A stretch of 64,000 nucleotides of DNA, taken from Arcticibacter sp041902385. GTDB lineage: Bacteria > Bacteroidota > Bacteroidia > Sphingobacteriales > Sphingobacteriaceae. The position numbers and the translations under genes are program-made. The stretch spans positions 186,001-250,000 of the forward strand of contig NZ_CP169244.1 of NCBI RefSeq assembly GCF_041902385.1. The letters run 5' to 3'. Under the pieces are notes generated by a model. It saw only the letters and a program-made list of their open reading frames with translations, was not told where the DNA came from and made no database searches. Below are positions 54,555-63,834 of this stretch, piece after piece (position 1 is the stretch's first letter; every line of letters begins with the position of its first letter).

Positions 54555-55838
54555 ATGGACACACGTATCTCAACCCGGAACCAGAACATACTGCCTACTC
54601 TCAGGCATGCTTTCCACCCTCAGGCAAAGACATTCTTCGTACTGCTTCTGCTAATCTTAATACAAGTAACGGCCTTTGCGCAGAACCCTGCGGACAAGGA
54701 AAGCGACACAAAGCCTATCATGACCGGAGCGCAGCAGACAGAAAAATATTTCCCCTATCTGAAAGGAAAAAAGGTGGGCATGGTGGTCAACCAAACGTCG
54801 GTCATCGGCAGTACTCACACCATCGACAGTCTTCGTAAGCGGAAGATCAACATTGTTAAGATCTTTGGCCCCGAACATGGCTTCCGTGGCCAGGCAAGCG
54901 CCGGCGTAAAGGTGCAGAGCGATGTAGACGCCGAGACAGGCATCCCGGTTATCTCTCTCTACGGCGGCCATAACAAGCCAACACCCGAAGATCTGAAAGG
55001 GATAGACCTCCTGATCTTTGACATCCAGGATGTAGGCGCACGTTTTTATACCTACATTTCAACCCTCCATTATGTAATGGAGGCATGTGCTGAAAACGAC
55101 GTAGAGCTTCTGATCCTCGACCGGCCCAACCCCAATGGCTTTTATGTAGACGGTCCTGTACTCGAGAAGCAATTCCAATCCTTTATCGGGATGCATCCTA
55201 TCCCCATTGTCCATGGGATGACCATCGCTGAATACGCAGGGATGATCAATGGCGAAGGCTGGCTAAAAAATAATGTAAAGTGCAAGCTGAAGGTGATCGA
55301 AATGCTCAACTACAGCCATGAGACGCCATACAACCTGCCAGTAAAGCCCTCGCCTAACTTAAATACGCAGCAGTCTATTCTTCTTTATCCATCGCTGTGC
55401 CTCTTCGAAGGCACCATCATCAGTCAGGGACGAGGTACCCATTTCCCCTTCCAGGTCCTGGGCAGCCCACAGCTGGTGGGCAAATATAGCTTCATGTTCA
55501 CACCCAAAAGCATAAAAGGGATGAGCGAAACTCCCCTCCACATGAACCTGCCTTGTTATGGTCTCGACCTGCGCTCTTATGACACCGACCTTTTCCGCAA
55601 AACAGGAAAGCTGAACCTGCAATGGCTGATCGAACTATACAACGCTTATCCGGAGAAAGAAAAACTCTTTGATTTTAAACAAAGCAAGCAGATCGGTAAT
55701 TTTGACAAGCTCGCCGGAACAGCCAGTCTCCGCAAGCAGATCATAGAAGGCAAGACAGAAGAAGAGATCCGCAAAAGCTGGGAACCTGCTTTGTCTGAAT
55801 ATAAATCGATGCGGAAAAAGTACCTGCTTTACGAATAG
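54555..55838 (+). CDS. namZ: NamZ-type exo-beta-N-acetylmuramidase (DUF1343, GH171)
   Basis: Exported glycosidase of 427 residues. A signal peptide lies at about residues 26-43 (KTFFVLLLLILIQVTAFAQ). The conserved core begins YLKGKKVGMVVNQTSVIG and contains IFGPEHGFRGQASAG, LIFDIQDVGARFYTYISTLHYVMEA, DRPNPNG and IPIVHGMTIAEYAGMINGE, the hallmark motifs of DUF1343. Characterised members (GH171) release terminal MurNAc from peptidoglycan fragments, so a role in cell-wall recycling is likely. It is divergent from the LolC/E-type gene, and fmt follows 54 bp downstream. Confidence 0.9.
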   Translation: MDTRISTRNQNILPTLRHAFHPQAKTFFVLLLLILIQVTAFAQNPADKESDTKPIMTGAQQTEKYFPYLKGKKVGMVVNQTSVIGSTHTIDSLRKRKINIVKIFGPEHGFRGQASAGVKVQSDVDAETGIPVISLYGGHNKPTPEDLKGIDLLIFDIQDVGARFYTYISTLHYVMEACAENDVELLILDRPNPNGFYVDGPVLEKQFQSFIGMHPIPIVHGMTIAEYAGMINGEGWLKNNVKCKLKVIEMLNYSHETPYNLPVKPSPNLNTQQSILLYPSLCLFEGTIISQGRGTHFPFQVLGSPQLVGKYSFMFTPKSIKGMSETPLHMNLPCYGLDLRSYDTDLFRKTGKLNLQWLIELYNAYPEKEKLFDFKQSKQIGNFDKLAGTASLRKQIIEGKTEEEIRKSWEPALSEYKSMRKKYLLYE

Positions 55839-55892
55839 GAGACGGACAGGCAGGAGAATATAAAGCGTTCGGGACACGGAAAAAGAATACAG

Positions 55893-56807
55893 ATGAGAAT
55901 AGTTTTTATGGGAACCCCCGACTTTGCTGTTGCATCCCTGGATGCGCTGGTCAAAGAGGGCTTCAATATTGTGGCGGTTGTCACCGCTCCCGATAAACCT
56001 GCCGGCAGGGGGCAGAAGATCAACGAATCTGCGGTAAAAAAATACGCCGCAGAACATCAGCTGCCTGTGTTGCAGCCTGCCAGATTGAAAGATCCGGCTT
56101 TTTTGGAAGAACTAAGACAGTTCAATGCCGACCTGCAGGTGGTGGTTGCCTTCCGCATGCTTCCCGAAGTGGTATGGAATATGCCTCCAAAGGGTACCAT
56201 TAACTTACATGGCTCGCTTTTGCCCGACTACAGAGGTGCGGCGCCAATCAACTGGGCGGTCATCAACGGGGAGAAGCAAAGCGGAGTAACCACATTCTTC
56301 TTACAGCACGAAATTGATACAGGCGACATTCTCTTCTCCGAAGCCGTCGACATTGCTGACGACGAAACAGCAGGCGAGCTTCATGACAAACTCATGATCG
56401 TAGGTGCAGGCTTGCTCGTACGCACGGTCAAGGCAATTGAAAAAGGAGAATATCAGGAGACACCGCAGGCGAAACTGTTAAACTCAGAGCCTAAGCACGC
56501 TCCCAAAATTTTCAAGGAGGACTGTCAGATCAACTGGAACCAGCCTGCAAGGAAAGTATACAACCACATCAGGGGCTTGAGTCCCTACCCGGCAGCATTT
56601 ACCATGCTGAACGGCAAAACACTGAAGATTTACAAAGCTGAAGTGCAAACGACACCGTCTGAACTGCAGCCCGGTCAATATACCAGCAATGGAAAGACCG
56701 ACCTGCTCTTTGCCTGCCAGGATGGCTTGATAAGCGTAAAAGAACTACAGCTGGAAGGAAAGAAAAAGATGAGCACAGAAGAATTCCTCAGGGGTTACCG
56801 CCTCTGA
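55893..56807 (+). CDS. fmt: Methionyl-tRNA formyltransferase
   Basis: Cytoplasmic enzyme of 304 residues that formylates initiator Met-tRNA using 10-formyltetrahydrofolate. The N-terminal Rossmann-like domain starts MRIVFMGTPDFAVASLDAL. The catalytic Asn and His are in TINLHGSLLPDYRGAAPINW and the Asp in LQHEIDTGDIL. The C-terminal OB-fold domain begins near residue 205. Length is normal. Its 3' end faces that of the MutS-like gene, and three 65-bp repeats derived from the latter fill the gap. Confidence 0.96.
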   Translation: MRIVFMGTPDFAVASLDALVKEGFNIVAVVTAPDKPAGRGQKINESAVKKYAAEHQLPVLQPARLKDPAFLEELRQFNADLQVVVAFRMLPEVVWNMPPKGTINLHGSLLPDYRGAAPINWAVINGEKQSGVTTFFLQHEIDTGDILFSEAVDIADDETAGELHDKLMIVGAGLLVRTVKAIEKGEYQETPQAKLLNSEPKHAPKIFKEDCQINWNQPARKVYNHIRGLSPYPAAFTMLNGKTLKIYKAEVQTTPSELQPGQYTSNGKTDLLFACQDGLISVKELQLEGKKKMSTEEFLRGYRL

Positions 56808-56808
56808 G

Positions 56809-57004
56809 CTATTCCTAACTTTCATCAATCTCTACATAGGTGGGTTTTTCGTCATGCAGGCAGCAAGACAGTTCTACTCCTCACTTTCATCAATCTCTAC
56901 ATAGATGGGTTTTTCGTCATGCAGGCAGCAAAACAGTTCTATTCCTCACTTTCATCAATCTCTACATAGGTTGGGTTTTTCGTCGTGCAGGCAGCAAAAC
57001 AGGT
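56809..57004 (-). repeat. Three tandem 65-bp copies containing the 3' end of the MutS-like gene
   Basis: Units start at 56809, 56874 and 56939; the gene's own stop codon starts the next period at 57005. Each unit contains about 25-30 bp matching the final codons and stop of the MutS-like gene (CTACTCCTCACTTTCATCAA in plus-strand sense, with small changes) plus about 35 bp of linker (GGGTTTTTCGTCATGCAGGC). The copies differ at only a few positions. The units fill nearly the whole gap to the convergent fmt gene. Confidence 0.9.
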
Positions 57005-58827
57005 CTACTCCTCACTTTCATCAATCTCCACTCCCAGCTGACGAAGCAGCAGAGAAGCATTGAAGGTCTTACAGGCCCCATGCTTGAGTTTGTAATCAAA
57101 CTGCATCTCCTGGCCCTCCACCTGGATGTCGAAATAAAAGTTTCTGACGTAATCAGGATACTTTTCTTCCAGTTCCGAAATCTGAAGGTCATGCGTTGCT
57201 ACAATCCCGACAGCATTGCGTGAGATAAGCTTCTCAATGATGGCTTTTGAACCCTTGTATTTGTCGGCCGAATTCGTTCCGCGCAGCATCTCGTCAATCA
57301 GGAAGTAGAGCTTCTCTCCCTGTTCAACTTCCTGCAGCAAGAGTTGCAGTCTGTTCAGCTCCGCCCTGAAAGTCGAGATACTTTCGTTCAGAGAGTCCTT
57401 GATCCGCATGTACGTAAAGATCTTCATATTAGTGAGCTCCATCGCAGAGGCACATACAGGAGCGCCGGTATAGGCCAGCACGCAGTTCACGCCCAGCGTA
57501 CGCAGAAATGTGCTCTTACCAGCCATGTTAGAGCCGGTAATGATATCGATGCGATGTTCGTTTTCCAGGCTAAAGTCGTTCGTCACTCTGAGCTCTTCCC
57601 TCAGCAAGGGGTGGCCCAGTGCATCGGCTCTTAACGTGTAATGCTCGTCCTCTGTCAGACGAGGGAAGCACCAGTCGGGATAATTTATATGTACGCCAGC
57701 AAGGCTGAGCAGGCATTCCATTTCAGCAAGCACATCGAAGGCTCCTGCCACCACCTGCCCGTTCCCGGCTTTCCACTGTCCGATAGCAAGGAGCTGCCGG
57801 AGATCCCAGGCCAGAGTCAGGTTAAGCAATGGACCGATAAACATGTTCAGCCTGTATTCAAGGCGACCAAGCAGGACAGCCAGGCGCTTCATCTGCTTAG
57901 AGAGCTTGACCTCTCCTCCTGCTATCAGCTCGTTTTGCAGCCTGCGGCACACGTCACTCTTCCAATGAGCAGCCTCCAGCAATTCAATAGCCTGCGAATA
58001 TTTAGAGAGCGTGCTGCCTACCCTGCCGATCAGTCGCTCCGTTTTGTTCACCTCCCCCTGGTGTTGCAAAAGCAAAAAAGCATTCACCAGTACCAGCACG
58101 ATAAATACTATCAGTGCAGGTTTAAAGAACACAGCCGCCAGCGCAGCACCCAGCCATATGAAAGGAAGAGCTTTGATATACCCTGCAAGAGCAGGCTTAT
58201 GCCGCGGCGCCTCCTCCTGGAGATACCTCAAAAGGCCGCTGATCTCCCCTGTAGAGGTTTCAGAAGTGGCAAAGAGGAGTACAGCCTGAAACTTCATCTT
58301 CCAGGAGGGATCAGAGGCCAGCTCCTTCACAGCCTCCTGCCTTTGGTTCACTACCGGGTTGCCTGCCCTGCTCAGGAGCCATTGCGCCAGCTTCTCACAG
58401 CCGGGCAAAGATGAACACCGGTTGATCAGCTTGTATACAGAAGCATTGCCGAGTATATCCAGATCAGCAGCATAAGGATGCTCATCGCGCGCATAAGCAG
58501 AGCCGTCACTGTAAATATTTCCATGATTGAGAATACTATCAATCTCGTTTTCATTTACAGCCTTGAGTGATTCATAAAATCTTCTCGAACGTTCATACCG
58601 GCTCTGCCTGCTGACCAGCCAGGCAAAGACAACGATCACAAGAAAAAAGCAAAGCTCCGTCAGCCATATCTTTTGCAGGGCAAAAGTCTGCCAGAGCAAA
58701 AACCCTCCCCGGCAAGCGCCAGAAGGCGAAACATGGAAAACCTGTTGATCAGTCGCACATGCCTCCTGACCTCCAGATCCGAAGCTTCTGCCATTTTGCG
58801 ATAAAGAGAGATCGAAGGACTGTTCAT
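57005..58827 (-). pseudogene. MutS-family membrane-anchored ATPase, frameshifted near the start
   Basis: MutS-like protein restricted to Bacteroidota-type forms with membrane helices. From about 58699 the frame encodes hydrophobic segments (LCFFLVIVVFAWLVS and LPFIWLGAALAAVFF), a helical lever/clamp region and the MutS ATPase: Walker A GSNMAGKSTFL, Walker B LYFLIDEMLRGT and the later ATHD loop. There is no mismatch-recognition domain, so a role in repair is uncertain. The first ATG in a good context is at 58827 (MNSPSISLYRKMAEAS), one base out of frame. Adding one base to the A run at 58698-58702 (plus strand) restores AGEGFLLWQTFAL and a 607-residue protein. A base-calling error is likelier than inactivation. 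Confidence 0.8.
58698..58702. other. Probable homopolymer undercall in the MutS-like gene (A5, expected A6)
   Basis: On the minus strand the run reads TTTTT. With six T the frame from the ATG at 58827 passes through GAG GGT TTT TTG CTC TGG into the main frame. As given, the main frame could only start at a TTG within the same run. The span 57005-58827 is one base short of a multiple of three. Confidence 0.7.
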
Positions 58828-59269
58828 GAAGCGAATATAGGAAATTGCCGACAGGGTTGGATGTTGGCGGTTGGGTATTGGCTGTTGGCTGTTGGGTATT
58901 GGCTGTTGGGTATTGGCGGTTGGGTATTGGCTGTTGGCAGTTGGCTGTTGGCGGTTAGCTATTGAGTGTTGTGTAGTCGGGTATGGCAGTTGGGTATTGG
59001 AGGTTGGCGGTTAGCGTTTGGCTATTGGGTGTTGTCAGTAGTAGGGTATTGGCGGTTAGCGGCTAGCTACTGGTATTTCGCTGTTGGCAGTGGGTAGTGG
59101 GTAGGATTTATCAATAATAATGGCCGGGTGCTGATTTCTTTTATAATTTTGCCGCTGTTAGCTCGAAAAACAGAATCTTAAAGCTGATCGCTGAGAACTG
59201 AAAGCCGATAGCTGATTGCTAAAAGCTAATCGCTAATCGCTAATCGCTGCGAGCTAACGTCCACTCATT
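58828..59269. repeat. Heptad array between divergent MutS-like and MFS genes
   Basis: From about 58856 to 59100 the plus strand consists of words such as GTTGGCT GTTGGGT ATTGGCT GTTGGCG, the reverse complement of the GCCAAYN words that precede plus-strand genes elsewhere. This array therefore has the 5'-flank orientation with respect to the minus-strand MutS-like gene. Near the MFS start the words switch to the plus-strand 5' type (GCTAATC GCTAATC GCTAATC GCTGCGA GCTAACG). Confidence 0.85.
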
Positions 59270-60429
59270 ATGATTTCTCCGAAACGCGCACGCATTGCCA
59301 CTACGGCATTCTTTTTCATTTCCGGGTTTGGCTTTTCCACTTGGGCATCCCGGATACCAGCCATTCAGGACAAGCTGAACCTGAGTGATGCAGGATTGGG
59401 CTCAGCCTTGTTCGCGATGCCTCTCGGGCTCATGCTCACGCTGCCCGTCACTGGCTTCCTGCTCCAGCGGTTCAGCAGCAGAACGATTATGTTCGGAGGC
59501 GCCATTTTGTTCAACGTGATGCTTAGCCTCATCGGATTTGTCACGGCACCCTGGCAACTGGTGGTAGCTCTCTTCTTCTTTGGGTCCTCGCGAAACCTGA
59601 TGAATATCTCCCTGAATGCGCAGTCAGTAGGGGTGCAGGCACTTTACGAGCGGTCCATCATCACCACTTTCCACGGTGTCTGGAGCATTGCAGGCTTTGC
59701 AGGGGCAGCCGTAGGCTCTCTCATGGTAAGCTCCGACATTGACCCCTCTTTTCATTTCTTTCTGGCAGGCGCTGCCCTGATTGGCGTTGGCTTCTGGGCT
59801 GTTAAAGACACGATTCCCCAGCCGCCATCTGACAAAGACGAGAAAAAAGCTTTATTCTGCCCGACCGCTCCCTCCTTAAGTTTGGCCTGATATCCTTCGT
59901 CTCCATGGCCTGCGAGGGAACGATGTACGACTGGAGCGGCATCTACTTCCAGAAGGCCGTTCATGCCTCAAAAGACGTAGTTACCCTGGGCTATGTCGTT
60001 TATATGATTGCAATGGCGACCGGAAGGTTCATTGGAGATAAGCTTGTCGGCCGATTCGGCGTAATGAAGATGCTGAAGGCCAGCGGCGTTATGATCTTTA
60101 CCGGACTTCTCCTTTCAGCTGTTCTGCCCTACCCGGTTACTGCCGGAATCGGCTTTATGTGTACCGGTCTTGGCGTTTCCTGCGTCGTTCCACTGGTGTT
60201 CAGCATTGCCGGAAAATCCAAGGCAATGGGTACCGGTCCCGCAATTGCGGCCATCTCAACCGTTGGCTACGTAGGTTTTCTGATCGTCCCACCCCTCATT
60301 GGCTACATCTCTCACACTGCTGGGCTGAGGTGGGCGTTCGCATTAATGGCTGTTCTTGGAATCCTTATGTCATTAATGGTCGTACGCATCCAGCAGGAAA
60401 ACGCGGCGCACGCTTCCTCATCGCGCTGA
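59270..60429 (+). pseudogene. Major facilitator superfamily transporter, frameshifted in the middle
   Basis: Twelve-helix inner-membrane transporter split into two frames. The first (to about 59850) has six helices starting ATTAFFFISGFGFSTWASRIPAIQ, a form seen in sugar- or inner-membrane-protein YbjJ-like MFS members. The second resumes with KFGLISFVSMACEGTMYDWSGIYF and ends ...MVVRIQQENAAHASSSR. Adding one A to the run at 59843-59848 gives DEKKSFILPDRSLLKFG and a continuous 386-residue protein, normal for the family. The span is one base short of a multiple of three. The substrate is unknown. Its 3' end is followed by decayed copies of itself. Confidence 0.85.
59843..59848. other. Probable homopolymer undercall in the MFS gene (A6, expected A7)
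   Basis: With seven A the reading is GAG AAA AAA AGC TTT ATT CTG CCC GAC CGC, joining the two frames at the cytoplasmic loop between the two six-helix halves. No other change is needed. Confidence 0.75.
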
Positions 60430-61168
60430 AGTCTGCGTTACCGGCCGAAGCAAATAGAAACACCTCGCCCACGGCAAGACTCAGGCCAGCGCTCGCACAA
60501 CTTGTTGTTCCAAGAATCGTTACTGCTCTAGAGGCCCAGGGGAGCGTTCGAACAACTAGTTGTTGCTGTAATCATCACCCCAATGGCGGCTCAAACTGGC
60601 GTTAAAACCAATGACTTTTCTCGCCCTCCCTGCGTCTTCAGGGCTCAGACTGGCGTTCGCATTAATGGGCTCCTTATGTCATTAATGGCCGTGCACGTCC
60701 AGTTGGAAAACGCGAAGCAAGCCTCCTTATCCGCTAACGCCTGCATTACCGGCCCAGGCAAAATGGAATAATTCCCACGGAGCAGGGCTCACGTAGAGGT
60801 TCACATTCATGAATGATCGAATGGCTGTTCCGGAACTCCTTATGTCATAAGAGCTCCGGCCGGCGCTCACACAAACGAATGTTCCTGTAACCCCTAGTGG
60901 CATTAATGGTCGTGGCCCCCGGCAGCAAAACGCGGCACAGCTGTCCCTCTCCCATAAAGGTTGATAGAAATCGCCGCGGGCGATTAGCATAGGTAAAATT
61001 TCAGATAAGGGGTTTTAACGCAACTTATTGGTCACTTTTTTGTTGCTTAGCATATCTGGTTTTCAGAACGACCGGTCTCTCCCAAGTGTGAGAGGAATCA
61101 GGTACTATTGTTTTTCAAAGTTGATCTGTTCAGACTGGTAATTATATATTTTTAAGCAAAAAATTTAA
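60430..61168. repeat. Decayed tandem copies of the 3' end of the MFS gene
   Basis: The clearest copy, about 60640-60775, contains CTGGCGTTCGCATTAATGG, CTTATGTCATTAATGGCCGT, GTCCAG, GGAAAACGCG and CATTACCGGCC, matching the gene's last codons and 3' flank at about 60328-60450 in order, with changes and one deletion. More degenerate versions are visible at about 60480-60525, 60535-60570, 60785-60850 and 60860-60960. The final about 200 bp before the AI-2E gene are unique and should hold its promoter. Copy boundaries are approximate. Confidence 0.7.
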
Positions 61169-62335
61169 ATGAAAGAACTTCCGGTAACGGTCAGACGATC
61201 TGTCGAACTCCTTGGCCTTTTCTTAGTCGGCGCACTTTTGGTATTGGGTAATGGAATTATTATGCCCATCATCATGGCATTCTTTATCAGCATTATGCTG
61301 CTTCCGCCCTACCGTTTCCTGCGCAAACTAAGGTTTCCCAACGCCTTAGCTATCCTCCTGCCCATCCTGGTCATGCTGGCAGCAGTTGCTATGATCGCCT
61401 GGTTCTTCTCATCTCAGATCGGTCGCCTTATTGCCGACTTCCCCCAGATACAGAAGAACGTGGCGCTGCATCTGAATGCCTTAAGTCGCTGGATCAATGA
61501 TATCAGCCATTTCTCTACTTCAGAGCAGATCAAGCTGATCAATGAGCAAAGTGCCAAGCTGCTCAACTACTCAGCATCGATCCTGGGAGGTGCTGCCGGA
61601 TCCCTTTCATCGGCCTTCGTCTTTCTGGGCTTGCTTCCCATTTACGTGTTCCTGATGCTCACTTATAAAAACCTTTTGCTGCGCTTCATTTTCATGTGGT
61701 TCCCCGAGGATCATCACAACAAGGTGGAGGAAGCCCTGAAAGAAAGTGAGTCCATTATAAAGAGCTACCTGCTGGGTCTGTTGATCCAGGTCACTTATAT
61801 GACCATCCTGCTGGGCGGCATTCTGATGCTTTTCGGCATCAAGCACGCGCTGCTAATCGGAGTTCTTTTTGCGTTCCTCAACCTCATTCCCTATGTAGGC
61901 GCGCTCATTGGAAACCTCATTGGCGTATTGCTCACGCTAAGTTCGTCGCAATCGCTCACCCCTGTCCTCATCGTATTGGGCACCATTGCTGTGGTGCAGT
62001 TCCTCGACAATAACATCCTCATGCCCAGAATAGTCGGCTCCAAAGTACGCATCAACGCCCTTACTGCCATCATTGGTGTACTGGTAGGAGGTGCCATTGC
62101 AGGCATATCGGGCATGTTCCTGTCACTGCCGATCATTGCCGTGATGAAGATCATCTTCGACCGATCCGATATGTTCAAACAGTGGGGCGTGCTGCTGGGC
62201 GATGAGAATCCGGAAGACAGTCCGATGAGGCGACCCGAACTTCGCTCCAAGAGCGATGCCGTGCGCCAGGAGCTGGAAAAGGAGAACGATATTGAGCCGA
62301 CCGACAAGTCGGCCGAGTCGGAAGATCCAAAGTAA
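61169..62335 (+). CDS. AI-2E family transporter
   Basis: Polytopic membrane protein of 388 residues of the AI-2E (PerM/TqsA) family, whose members export small molecules such as autoinducer-2 or act as Na+/H+ antiporters. There are about eight hydrophobic segments, with a large loop between about residues 85 and 150. The conserved C-terminal region reads FLNLIPYVGALIGNLIGVLL and VQFLDNNILMPRIVGSKVRINAL. The last about 45 residues are highly charged and probably cytoplasmic. The transported substrate cannot be deduced. The FabH-like gene follows 54 bp downstream with its own promoter-like box. Confidence 0.9.
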   Translation: MKELPVTVRRSVELLGLFLVGALLVLGNGIIMPIIMAFFISIMLLPPYRFLRKLRFPNALAILLPILVMLAAVAMIAWFFSSQIGRLIADFPQIQKNVALHLNALSRWINDISHFSTSEQIKLINEQSAKLLNYSASILGGAAGSLSSAFVFLGLLPIYVFLMLTYKNLLLRFIFMWFPEDHHNKVEEALKESESIIKSYLLGLLIQVTYMTILLGGILMLFGIKHALLIGVLFAFLNLIPYVGALIGNLIGVLLTLSSSQSLTPVLIVLGTIAVVQFLDNNILMPRIVGSKVRINALTAIIGVLVGGAIAGISGMFLSLPIIAVMKIIFDRSDMFKQWGVLLGDENPEDSPMRRPELRSKSDAVRQELEKENDIEPTDKSAESEDPK

Positions 62336-62341
62336 AACGCT

Positions 62342-62349
62342 TACCTTTG
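62342..62349 (+). promoter_or_regulatory. Candidate -7 promoter box TACCTTTG for the FabH-like gene
   Basis: An exact TAnnTTTG match 41 bp before the preferred ATG at 62390, just after the AI-2E stop codon. A small hairpin (GTGGCTG/CAGCCAC, 62360-62379) lies between the box and the start codon. Confidence 0.45.
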
Positions 62350-62389
62350 CCCGGTTTCAGTGGCTGTACCATCAGCCACTCCGGGTTTA

Positions 62390-63358
62390 ATGAAAGCAAA
62401 GCTAAGAGCACTCTCTGCCTATGCTCCTGAAAAGAGAATAAGCAACGGGTACTTTGAAAGCATCCTTAATACGAGCGACGAGTGGATCCGCACCAGGACA
62501 GGCATCCTGGAAAGGCGCTATGCTGAAGAAGATGAATTTACGGGCGACCTGTGTTTCAGGGCCGCACAGCAGCTTCTTGCCGAAAACCCGGGCCTGTCCC
62601 TCGCCGATGTCGACTTCATCATTGTATCCACCACTACAGCCGACCATACAGTACCCTCCGTAGCCAGTCAGCTTCAGCATCGTCTGGGCATTAAAAATCC
62701 GGGCACCATTGACCTTTCCTCAGCTTGCGCCGGCTTCGTCTACGGCATCATTCTGGCTAAGAGCATGATTGAAGCCGGAACGTACCGCAAGGTCTTAGTC
62801 TTTGGCGGGGATACCCTATCAAAAGTCCTCGATTTCTCCGACCGCAGAACAGCCATCCTCTTCGGCGATGGCGCAGGCGTTGCCCTCATTGAAGCGGCCA
62901 GCGAAACCAACATATTTCGGCATGCTACCGGCACAGACGGCAGCGGCGGTGAGCATTTATACCGCTCTACCCTGTCGCCTTTCGTTAACGGGGTGAACAT
63001 CGTCAACGATGCAAAAAGCCATCAGAACGGTCGGGTAGTCTTCAAATGGGCCATTCAAACCGCAGTAAATACGGTAAGGCAGGTCCTCGAGGCCAACCAG
63101 GTACAATTGCAGGAGCTCGACTTCATCGTTCTTCACAGCGCCAATCTCCGTATTATTGAAGCAGCTGCGCTTGAACTGGGTTATCCGGTCGACCGGATGC
63201 CGCAAAGCGTCACTTATCACGGGAATACATCTTCTGCCTCGATCCCCCTGGCCCTGAACGGGGCAATAAAAAACGGACAGATCAAGAAAGGAGATCGTGG
63301 TATTATTGCAGGCTTCGGCGGCGGACTTACCTATGCAGGGGTGCTAATAAGGCTGTGA
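62390..63358 (+). CDS. 3-oxoacyl-ACP synthase III (FabH-like)
   Basis: Condensing enzyme of 322 residues that would initiate fatty acid or related acyl chains from acyl-CoA and malonyl-ACP. The catalytic triad is visible: Cys113 in SSACAGF, His249 in LHSANLRII and Asn279 in YHGNTSSAS. The His motif has Ser where primary FabH enzymes usually have Gln (HQAN), so this may be a paralogue with another acyl preference. I chose ATG 62390 (MKAKLRALSAYAPEKRISN); an in-frame GTG at 62360 falls in the hairpin before it. No acyl carrier protein or other fab gene is adjacent. Confidence 0.9.
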   Translation: MKAKLRALSAYAPEKRISNGYFESILNTSDEWIRTRTGILERRYAEEDEFTGDLCFRAAQQLLAENPGLSLADVDFIIVSTTTADHTVPSVASQLQHRLGIKNPGTIDLSSACAGFVYGIILAKSMIEAGTYRKVLVFGGDTLSKVLDFSDRRTAILFGDGAGVALIEAASETNIFRHATGTDGSGGEHLYRSTLSPFVNGVNIVNDAKSHQNGRVVFKWAIQTAVNTVRQVLEANQVQLQELDFIVLHSANLRIIEAAALELGYPVDRMPQSVTYHGNTSSASIPLALNGAIKNGQIKKGDRGIIAGFGGGLTYAGVLIRL

Positions 63359-63558
63359 CCGCACATCCTGCCGGAAAGCCGGCACATACCACTCGCAGGC
63401 CCAATCGTCCCGCTTAATCTGGGATTGCTTTTCCATCGGGGCAACCTCGGGTTCACAACTGCAGCGACAGTCGCTTTTACTGGCCCTTTTTATGATTCGG
63501 AGAATGTAACGCCGGTTTGGCTACCTCCATTGCAAAGTGATCTGCTAAACGTGATATC

Positions 63559-63822
63559 TTATTTCAGATCCTTCAGGCTGGGAAGATCCGGAATGAGCTT
63601 TTCAGGGATCTTTCCTGTCTTAAGAGGCGTCAGGAGGTACTCCAGACCGTTCAGCCTGATTTCGTACATCGTTTGGAGCAGCATCCCCAGCTTGCCCTGC
63701 GGGAAGCCCTTCTGGTGAAACCACACCAGATAAGACTCCGGCAGATTGCACAACAGGTATCCCTTATACTTGCCGAAAGGCATTTTCATTGACACGAGCA
63801 ACTGCAGGATTTCGGGATTCAT
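63559..63822 (-). CDS. DUF3820 family protein
   Basis: Small cytoplasmic protein of 87 residues. The N-terminal motif MPFGKYKGYLLCNLPESYLVWF and the following GFPQGKLGMLLQTMYEIRLNGLEYLL are the defining features of DUF3820. Family members have been linked to virulence-associated or exonuclease-like folds, but no biochemical role is established. It is complete and probably transcribed from the box at 63827-63834. Confidence 0.88.
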   Translation of the reverse strand: MNPEILQLLVSMKMPFGKYKGYLLCNLPESYLVWFHQKGFPQGKLGMLLQTMYEIRLNGLEYLLTPLKTGKIPEKLIPDLPSLKDLK

Positions 63823-63826
63823 GGAT

Positions 63827-63834
63827 CAAAGGTA
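63827..63834 (-). promoter_or_regulatory. Candidate -7 promoter box TACCTTTG for the DUF3820 gene
   Basis: On the minus strand the sequence reads TACCTTTG four bases before the ATG at 63822, an exact TAnnTTTG match. The resulting transcript would be nearly leaderless. It also overlaps the end of a small minus-strand frame that was rejected as a gene. Confidence 0.5.

Noticed and set aside
56840..57223. 127-codon plus-strand frame
   Set aside because: It consists of the 65-bp repeats and the antisense strand of the MutS-like gene.
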